From positions 1-7,110 of the forward strand of contig JAEWGY010000066.1 in NCBI GenBank assembly GCA_023388035.1: a stretch of DNA of 7,110 nt, in the 5' to 3' direction. The DNA comes from Bacillota bacterium (GTDB taxonomy: Bacteria > Bacillota_I > Bacilli_A > Erysipelotrichales > Erysipelotrichaceae). How positions within the stretch are numbered: the first letter of the stretch is position 1; each line of letters begins with the position of its first letter. A program made the translations under genes and the position numbers. Below the pieces are notes generated by a model. The model saw nothing but the letters and a program-made list of their open reading frames with translations, did no database searches and was not told where the DNA came from. Positions 1 through 4,132 of the stretch are shown here, piece after piece.

Positions 1-335
1 AATTATCAACTAAAATTATTAGCGAAAACCAAGTAATAGTTTTAGAAGATTTGAGAGTTAAGAATATGTTGCAAAATCATAAATTAGCTAAAGCAATTAG
101 TGAAGTTAGTTGGGCAGAGTTTAGAACAATGTTGGAATATAAAGCAAGTTGGAATAGCAGAGAAATAATTATTGCACCATCTAACTATGCTAGTAGTCAA
201 CTTTGTTCAAAGTGTGGCTATAAAAATAGTGATGTAAAAAATCTAGCACTTAGAAATTGGACTTGTCCTGAATGTGGTGTAAACCACGACAGAGATATAA
301 ATGCTAGTATAAATCTACTGAAATTAGCAATGTAA
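1..335 (+). CDS. tnpB: TnpB, IS200/IS605-family RNA-guided nuclease (3' part, runs off left edge)
   Basis: The frame is open from the first complete codon at position 3 to the TAA at 333-335, so the true start lies outside the window; the TTG at 51 is an internal leucine codon. The visible 110 residues match the C-terminal part of TnpB: the RuvC-II block VLEDLRVKNM with its catalytic Glu at 45-47, an AISEVSWAEF block, then the zinc ribbon with two CxxC pairs (CSKC at about 204-215 and CPEC at about 264-275), and the RuvC-III block HDRDINAS at 285-308. TnpB is the ancestor of Cas12: a nuclease guided by an omega RNA made from the element's right end, which cuts targets carrying the element's TAM and helps the transposon persist. 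Every motif expected in this portion is intact, so the visible part shows no decay. Whether a TnpA transposase lies upstream cannot be seen. Confidence 0.93.
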   Translation, partial: LSTKIISENQVIVLEDLRVKNMLQNHKLAKAISEVSWAEFRTMLEYKASWNSREIIIAPSNYASSQLCSKCGYKNSDVKNLALRNWTCPECGVNHDRDINASINLLKLAM

Positions 336-464
336 TTTTGGTATTATTTTGAGGTAGGAACTACCTTGTTAGCTTGGGTAAACTTGTACCGCTTAGGTAT
401 ATTGACCAAGAAGCTCCAACTTCTATAAGTGGTGAGTAGTTCACAAATAACTAATTCAGCAGGG
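336..464 (+). ncRNA. Predicted TnpB omega RNA (right-end RNA) with guide at 445-464
   Basis: Between the tnpB stop and the element end lie consecutive hairpins: AGGTAG (352-357)/CTACCT (361-366) with a GAA loop; an outer helix CTTGG (373-377)/CCAAG (406-410) enclosing TGTACC (385-390)/GGTATA (396-401); and the terminal imperfect hairpin at about 413-435, with CTC/GAG and ACTT/AAGT pairs around a CTAT loop. In studied TnpB systems the guide RNA is made from the 3' end of tnpB through the right end and continues 16-20 nt into flanking DNA, which acts as guide. The scaffold probably starts inside tnpB, so the 5' limit given is only the non-coding part. The guide would be the antisense of ypfJ codons about 98-105. 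No transcript evidence is available. Confidence 0.65.
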
Positions 465-757
465 CGAAAATCATCTTCTAAAAAATATTTATAAACCTTT
501 TCATTATCAGCCATAACCACCGCTGCATAATCATAAAGTTCACTCTCTTTTTCATTTAGAATAATATATTCATTTTCCTCTCTAAGATTAGCCTTAGTAT
601 TACTATTTAAGGCTGTATTAATTCCAGCTAGGGGATCTTGCGTAATAAAAAATACGATTAAACCTAAAGCGATAGTGCCAAGTCCAATACCACCACCTTT
701 TACGGTTTTCCTTGCAAGACTTACATTTTCACTTCTTTTCCGATTATTAATTTTCAT
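344..757 (-). pseudogene. ypfJ: ypfJ-like neutral zinc metallopeptidase, disrupted by the IS after codon 104
   Basis: The minus-strand frame starts at ATG 755-757 with KINNRKRSENVSLARK, then KGGGIGLGTIALGLIVFFITQ (about residues 20-40, one membrane segment after a basic N-terminus), DPLAGINTAL, and a block near residues 72-104 (ESELYDYAAVVMADNEKVYKYF...FRPAELVI). This follows the start of the YpfJ/KPN_02809 putative neutral zinc metallopeptidase family, whose members are usually about 280-300 aa with an extracytoplasmic HExxH protease domain. At residue 104/105 (bases 445/444) homology stops exactly at the IS right end. The remaining 33 residues to the TAA at 344-346 are antisense to the omega RNA region. 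The HExxH zinc site is therefore missing and the product should be inactive. The rest of the gene may lie to the left of the IS, outside the window. There is no Shine-Dalgarno; see the promoter entry. Confidence 0.82.
413..435 (+). repeat. Subterminal imperfect hairpin of the IS right end
   Basis: CTC (413-415) pairs with GAG (433-435), followed by one bulged T, a C-G pair, one A-G mismatch, and ACTT (418-421-region) against AAGT around a CTAT loop. A hairpin followed within about 10 bases by the cleavage site is the usual architecture recognised by the Y1 transposase TnpA at IS200/IS605 right ends. The mismatch and bulge may weaken it or be normal for the family. Confidence 0.55.
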
Positions 758-772
758 ATCTTAATTATACCA
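758..772 (-). promoter_or_regulatory. Extended -10 promoter of ypfJ, positioned for a leaderless mRNA
   Basis: Reading the minus strand, TGG precedes a perfect TATAAT (764-769), an extended -10 motif (TGnTATAAT). Six bases then separate the hexamer from the ATG at 757, so the expected transcription start is the A of the start codon itself. No convincing -35 is seen at 16-18 bp, which is acceptable for an extended -10. No ribosome binding site fits. Confidence 0.6.
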
Positions 773-780
773 TTTTAGAA

Positions 781-940
781 GCATTAGAATCCTTATTAAT
801 TAAAACAATCACTTAAGATCGAATTAGCTTTATCAGGATAATAAATCTTAATTCTAAGAAAATTTATTAAAGATGAATAAGATTTATGATTAAAGTTAAT
901 TTAGATAATTAAAAAATACTATGGTAGATAAATAATTTAT
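781..940. other. AT-rich intergenic region with no gene
   Basis: No convincing ORF or RNA gene is seen between the divergent ypfJ start and the rpmG promoter. The region holds two copies of a 14-bp repeat family, one inverted at 838-851 and one direct at 877-890, described separately. Confidence 0.6.
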
Positions 941-1004
941 ATGTTATAATATAAAAGCTTTAAATTAAATTAAGAATTAAGATTCATAATTTAAGATTTA
1001 TGAT
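838..1004. repeat. Four degenerate copies of a 14-bp repeat, TTAAGATTYATDAT-like
   Basis: Copies lie at 877-890 (ATAAGATTTATGAT), 977-990 (TTAAGATTCATAAT) and 991-1004 (TTAAGATTTATGAT), with an inverted copy at 838-851. The second and third are in direct tandem (12 of 14 bases equal), and the 13 bases at 878-890 and 992-1004 are identical. The inverted copy extends outward to pair with the 972-983 region over 12 bases (AGAATTAAGATT). Two copies would lie in the rpmG leader, just before its ribosome binding site. Low complexity makes chance similarity possible. Confidence 0.45.
942..950 (+). promoter_or_regulatory. Extended -10 promoter of rpmG
   Basis: TGT followed by a perfect TATAAT (945-950) forms an extended -10 motif. 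The -35 region (about 921-928) has no good match. The predicted transcription start near 957 gives a leader of about 65 nt carrying two of the 14-bp repeats. Confidence 0.55.
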
Positions 1005-1022
1005 ATATATAAGGAGAATCTA

Positions 1023-1172
1023 ATGAGAGAATTTGTCATCTTTAAATGCTCTATATGTGGTGAAGAAAATTACATCGGTACAAGAAATAAGAAAAAACAT
1101 CCAGAAAGAATGGAAATCAAAAAATATTGTCCTAGATGTAGAAAAGTAACTTTACATAAGGAGAAAAAATAA
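1023..1172 (+). CDS. rpmG: Large ribosomal subunit protein bL33, zinc-binding type
   Basis: The 49-residue product begins MREFVIFKCSICGEENYIGT and contains the L33 core: a first CxxC at residues 9-12, the TRNKKKHPERMEIKKY stretch, and a second CxxC at residues 36-39 (CPRC) followed by KVTLHKEKK. The two Cys pairs bind one zinc (C+ form). The protein sits in the large subunit near the E site. The length matches the usual 49-50 residues. The start is fixed by an AAGGAG ribosome binding site at 1011-1016, six bases before ATG. In many Bacillota an rpmG copy precedes secE-nusG; here it does not, so this copy is standalone with its own promoter and terminator. Bacilli often carry two or three L33 paralogues, including zinc-free ones made in zinc shortage; this is the zinc-requiring type. 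Confidence 0.95.
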   Translation: MREFVIFKCSICGEENYIGTRNKKKHPERMEIKKYCPRCRKVTLHKEKK

Positions 1173-1189
1173 GCCTTAAGGCTTTTTTT
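1166..1189 (+). terminator. Intrinsic terminator of rpmG, overlapping its stop codon
   Basis: AAGCC (1171-1175) and GGCTT (1180-1184) form a perfect stem around a TTAA loop, followed by a run of seven T (1183-1189). The A-run at 1166-1169 can pair with T at 1186-1189 past one T-T mismatch, lengthening the helix. The stem begins inside the rpmG stop codon (1170-1172), and the T-run ends five bases before the next start codon, which is unusually tight. Confidence 0.8.
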
Positions 1190-1194
1190 AGTTT

Positions 1195-1812
1195 ATGTAT
1201 AAAATAGATAAGTTAAGTTTAGGGGAACTTAGAACCAATTGTTATATAATTAGTGATGAAAGTAATAATTGTATTATTATTGATCCAGGTAGTGAATATC
1301 CTAAAATAAAAAAGCTGCTACATGATAAAAAACCTCTAGCAATTCTTTTAACTCATGGACACTATGATCATATCGGAGCTGTGGATGAGTTATATAATGA
1401 CTATCAGCTTCCTGTTTATTTACACAAAGAAGATGAAGAGATCGTAAGAACTGCGAATAATTCAGCCTTTAAAAAGGGTATTAGTCTTAAATGTCCTGTT
1501 AACTATTTTGATTTTAATAAAATTCAAATCAATGATTTTGAATTTAAAATTTATCATAAACCAGGTCATTCACCAGGCTGTGTGATGTATGAAATAGATG
1601 GCTATTTATTTTCAGGAGATGTATTATTTAAGGAAAGTATCGGTCGCTATGACTTATATGGATCAAGTGCTAAAGATATGATGAAGAGTCTTAGAATTTT
1701 CCCTAATTTAAATCCTGACTTGATCGTTTTACCAGGACATGGTGAAAATACAAGGATTGCTGATGAATTAATTAGTAATCCCTTCTTAAATGGTTTAATT
1801 AATAAACTTTAA
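1195..1812 (+). CDS. Metallo-beta-lactamase-fold hydrolase, glyoxalase II/YqgX type
   Basis: The 205-residue protein has the full binuclear metal set of the fold: HGHYDH at residues 54-59 (H54, H56, D58, H59), H125 in HKPGHSPGC, D142 in FSGDVLF, and H182 in LPGHGENT. The N-terminus (MYKIDKLSLGELRTNCYII...IIIDPG) and the SIGRYDLYGSS block at 148-158 are typical of the small cytoplasmic glyoxalase II-like/YqgX branch, of about 205-215 residues. The predicted activity is thioester hydrolysis, such as S-lactoyl-thiol products of methylglyoxal detoxification, but the substrate is not shown by sequence. The ATG at 1195 fits the family N-terminus, yet no Shine-Dalgarno stands at normal linear distance because the rpmG terminator lies directly upstream. 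The gene is either made by read-through from rpmG or has a promoter not recognised here. Confidence 0.92.
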   Translation: MYKIDKLSLGELRTNCYIISDESNNCIIIDPGSEYPKIKKLLHDKKPLAILLTHGHYDHIGAVDELYNDYQLPVYLHKEDEEIVRTANNSAFKKGISLKCPVNYFDFNKIQINDFEFKIYHKPGHSPGCVMYEIDGYLFSGDVLFKESIGRYDLYGSSAKDMMKSLRIFPNLNPDLIVLPGHGENTRIADELISNPFLNGLINKL

Positions 1813-1814
1813 TC

Positions 1815-1858
1815 AAATAGCATATTTTATTATACTATTTTATTAATTTTTATTTTTT
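1815..1858 (+). terminator. Possible weak AU-rich terminator after the hydrolase gene
   Basis: AAATAG (1815-1820) can pair with CTATTT (1835-1840) across a 14-base AT-rich loop, followed by T-rich sequence. The stem is weak, but the position right after the TAA at 1810-1812 and before a new promoter makes a termination role plausible. Confidence 0.3.
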
Positions 1859-1871
1859 TATCTTAATTTTA

Positions 1872-1900
1872 TTGTGATATAAACTTAAGTGGTTTATAAT
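1872..1900 (+). promoter_or_regulatory. Consensus-like promoter of the spx-mnmA-CPBP-recD2 operon
   Basis: TTGTGA (1872-1877), a 17-bp spacer and a perfect TATAAT (1895-1900) form a sigma-A-type promoter. Only six bases separate the -10 box from the ATG at 1907, so the predicted transcription start is the start codon itself and the mRNA would be leaderless. There is no Shine-Dalgarno; the bases before ATG are TAGTTT. Confidence 0.75.
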
Positions 1901-1906
1901 TAGTTT

Positions 1907-2290
1907 ATGTTATTACTATATACAACACCAGGCTGCACCTCTTGTCGTAAAGCGAGAGCTTGGCTTAAGGAACATAATATAGAATTTGTTGAAAAAAATA
2001 TTTTTAAGCATAAATTAACTGCAGACGAAGTTAAGATTTTATTAATGCGTTCTGATAATGGTACGGAAGATTTAATTTCTTTCCGTTCAAAGATTATTCA
2101 GGAACAGAAAATTGATGTGGATAATCTTAAATTAGATGATCTTATTGATTTTATTATCAAAAATCCATCTATTTTAAAAAGACCGATTATTATCAATGAA
2201 TTCAATTTTCAAGTAGGATATGATTCTGAAGAAATTGATGCTTTTTTACCTAAGGAATTACGCAATATGTCTTTTATGAGGTCGCAATGA
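1907..2290 (+). CDS. spx: Spx-family redox-responsive transcriptional regulator
   Basis: The 127-residue protein is ArsC/thioredoxin-like and collinear with Bacillus Spx (131 aa): MLLLYTTPGCTSCRKARAWL with the redox CxxC at C10 and C13, the G52-T53 turn, R60 in ISFRSK, and the RPIII block near residues 162-164 of the usual family pattern, here around 92-97. Spx binds the alpha C-terminal domain of RNA polymerase; disulphide formation at CxxC switches it to activate thiol-stress genes. The CxxC and R60 point to true Spx rather than arsenate reductase or the CxxS-type Mgs/YusI relatives. The C-terminus (RNMSFMRSQ) lacks the LAN-like end that makes Bacillus Spx a ClpXP substrate. The start is fixed by family alignment. 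The stop overlaps the mnmA start (ATGA), and the gene heads a four-gene operon. Confidence 0.93.
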   Translation: MLLLYTTPGCTSCRKARAWLKEHNIEFVEKNIFKHKLTADEVKILLMRSDNGTEDLISFRSKIIQEQKIDVDNLKLDDLIDFIIKNPSILKRPIIINEFNFQVGYDSEEIDAFLPKELRNMSFMRSQ

Positions 2291-3429
2291 GAGTTTTAGT
2301 TGGTTTATCAGGTGGTGTTGATAGTGCGATAGCTGCTTATCTTTTAAAAAAACAAGGATATGAGGTAGATTGTCTTTTTATGCGCAATTGGGATTCTAGT
2401 CTTAATAATGATTATAATGGTAATCCTAATTTAGATAGTCATATTTGTCCTCAGGAAGAGGATTATAATGATGCTAAAAGAGTTGCTGAAAAATTAGGTT
2501 TAAAATTATTAAGAATGGATTATATTGAAGAATATTGGAATGATGTTTTTCAAAATTTTATTGATGAATATAAAAAGGGGAGAACACCTAATCCCGATAT
2601 TCTTTGTAATAAATATATCAAATTTGATTGTTTTTTAAATTACGCAATTAAGCATGATTATGATTATATCGCAACTGGTCATTATGTCAAAAAAAGTAGT
2701 AACGATGCTTCATTTTTAATGAAGGCAAAGGATCTTAATAAAGATCAATCATATTTTTTAGCACAAATTTCTAATAAGGCTATCAGTAAAAGTATCTTCC
2801 CCTTAGCTGATTTAGATAAGACAGAAATTAGAAAAATAGCCAAGGAATTAAATTTAGATATCGCAACTAAAAAGGATTCTACAGGAGTTTGTTTTATCGG
2901 TGAGCGTAATTTTAGAGCTTTTTTATCTAATTATATCCCTTTTAAAGAGGGTGATATTGTTGATATTAATACTAAGGAAGTAATCGGTAAACACCAAGGT
3001 TCTTATTTTTATACCATCGGTCAAAGAAAAGGTTTTAATATTGGTGGGAATAAAGGGCCTTATTATTGCGTTTCTAAAGACGCGATTAAAAATATTATTT
3101 ATCTCGCCTCAGTTAATGATGATCACTTATTATATTCTAATGCCTGCATCATTAGTGATTTTAATAAGCAATATGATATTGAACTAGATAATCTTAAGGC
3201 TAGTGCTAAATTTAGATATCGACAAAGTGATAATCCTATTTTGATAAAGGTTTTAGAAGGTGATCGTTTGCTTCTTAATTATCCGCAAAAGGTTAAGGCG
3301 GTAGCTAAGGGCCAACAAGCAGTCCTATATCTTGGTGATATCATGATTGGTGGTGGTGTTATTGATGAAGTTTTTATTGATGATAAGGAAATTGACCAAA
3401 TTATAAAGGAGTTAACTAACAATGAATAA
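2287..3429 (+). CDS. mnmA: tRNA-specific 2-thiouridylase MnmA
   Basis: The 380-residue cytoplasmic enzyme adenylates U34 of tRNA-Lys, -Glu and -Gln and replaces its O2 with sulphur from a cysteine desulfurase relay. The PP-loop ATP site SGGVDS is at residues 8-13. The catalytic cysteines are C107 in TPNPDILCNKYIKF and C202 in KDSTGVCFIGERNF. GHYV near 131-134 and the GQRKG motif at 245-249 follow, then a C-terminal beta-barrel to about residue 370. Length is near the usual 360-375. The extra residues come partly from a loop after MRNWD (about 36-52, SSLNNDYNGNPNLDSHIC). The start overlaps the spx stop by ATGA, with a short GAGGT at 2278-2282 four bases upstream, so translation is probably coupled. 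The end overlaps the next gene by eight bases. Confidence 0.97.
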   Translation: MRVLVGLSGGVDSAIAAYLLKKQGYEVDCLFMRNWDSSLNNDYNGNPNLDSHICPQEEDYNDAKRVAEKLGLKLLRMDYIEEYWNDVFQNFIDEYKKGRTPNPDILCNKYIKFDCFLNYAIKHDYDYIATGHYVKKSSNDASFLMKAKDLNKDQSYFLAQISNKAISKSIFPLADLDKTEIRKIAKELNLDIATKKDSTGVCFIGERNFRAFLSNYIPFKEGDIVDINTKEVIGKHQGSYFYTIGQRKGFNIGGNKGPYYCVSKDAIKNIIYLASVNDDHLLYSNACIISDFNKQYDIELDNLKASAKFRYRQSDNPILIKVLEGDRLLLNYPQKVKAVAKGQQAVLYLGDIMIGGGVIDEVFIDDKEIDQIIKELTNNE

Positions 3430-4132
3430 TTTATTTTCAAATAAAAAAAGAATTTTTATTTTATTATTTTATCTATTTATCGCAAATTTTTTATTAGTCC
3501 CTGCTTTTCATATTTTAAATATTAATACTAATATAATTGATTCGAAGAATCTTGCACTTATTACTATTGTTACAGCAATTATTAGAACATTACCAATATT
3601 ACTGCTTAGTTATAAATTTTTAGTTAAACAATTTAAAGATTTTATTACTATTTTTAAATCTAAGCCATTTAAAACGATACTATGTTTTGTTCAGTTCTAT
3701 ATCTTATATTTTATCATTTCCCTTGTTGTATCCCTTATTTTTCAGAATATCGGAATAGTACCACAAGAATCGATGAATAATCAGCTCTTAGGATCTTTCC
3801 AAAAAGATTATCCGATAATCGTTTTTATGGCCTCTGTTATCATCGCACCAATTGAGGAAGAAATAGTATTTAGAGAATCAATTTTTAAATTTACTAAATT
3901 ACCTACCTTCCTTGCGGGAATATTATCGATTTTAATCTTTACAGCACCGCATATCATAGAAGAAATTGTTAAATATGGATTCACTTTACAAACGCTTAGC
4001 TACGCTTATCCTTATTTAATAATGTCTTTAAATTTTGTTTTAATCTATCATTATAAAAAGAATATTTATTTTCCAATAATTCTACATTTTATTAATAACT
4101 TAATCGCTTTTAGTATTTTAAATTTAATATGA
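3422..4132 (+). CDS. CPBP-family intramembrane metalloprotease (Abi/CAAX type)
   Basis: This 236-residue polytopic membrane protein has hydrophobic segments at about residues 10-30, 43-63, 84-108, 131-143, 162-176, 193-209 and 215-235. It carries all three CPBP glutamate-protease motifs: EExxxR at 146-151 (EEIVFR), FxxxH at 173-177 (FTAPH), and HxxxN at 222-226 (HFINN). The family is related to Rce1; bacterial members take part in bacteriocin self-immunity, peptide maturation or membrane-protein cleavage, and the substrate cannot be told from sequence. AAAGGAG (3405-3411) stands ten bases before the ATG, inside the mnmA end; the two genes overlap by eight bases. The ATGA overlap with recD2 keeps it firmly in the operon. 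No bacteriocin precursor is seen nearby, so a housekeeping role is more likely than immunity. Confidence 0.9.
   Translation: MNNLFSNKKRIFILLFYLFIANFLLVPAFHILNINTNIIDSKNLALITIVTAIIRTLPILLLSYKFLVKQFKDFITIFKSKPFKTILCFVQFYILYFIISLVVSLIFQNIGIVPQESMNNQLLGSFQKDYPIIVFMASVIIAPIEEEIVFRESIFKFTKLPTFLAGILSILIFTAPHIIEEIVKYGFTLQTLSYAYPYLIMSLNFVLIYHYKKNIYFPIILHFINNLIAFSILNLI

Larger units (their letters stand above)
1..444 (+). mobile_element. IS200/IS605-family element, right-hand portion with right end at about 444
   Basis: The tnpB gene is followed by about 109 bp of structured non-coding sequence ending in GTAGTTCAC (436-444), a typical right terminus for TnpB-carrying IS605-type elements, just after an imperfect subterminal hairpin. 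Beyond 444 the sequence becomes coding for ypfJ on the opposite strand, which fixes the boundary independently to within a few bases. These elements carry no inverted terminal repeats and make no target duplication, and none is seen. The left end and target tetra- or pentanucleotide lie outside the window. Confidence 0.82.

Noticed and set aside
51..335. TTG at 51 as a real start giving a 94-aa protein
   Set aside because: The frame stays open to the window edge, and the RuvC-II motif Glu lies upstream at 45-47, so this is an internal codon of a longer TnpB.
344..443. C-terminal 33 codons of the minus-strand frame as genuine ypfJ sequence
   Set aside because: They are antisense to the IS right end hairpins and do not resemble the protease family; only residues 1-104 are native.
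781..1010. CRISPR array or riboswitch in the rpmG upstream region
   Set aside because: The repeats are short, degenerate and irregularly spaced without unique spacers, and no known riboswitch core is visible.
1907..2290. Arsenate reductase (ArsC) instead of Spx
   Set aside because: ArsC-fold similarity is expected, but the CxxC at 10-13, G52, R60 and collinearity with Spx over the full length favour the regulator; no ars genes are nearby.
3422..4132. CPBP protein as a bacteriocin immunity or abortive-infection system
   Set aside because: No precursor peptide, transporter or defence gene is adjacent, and the gene overlaps housekeeping genes on both sides.
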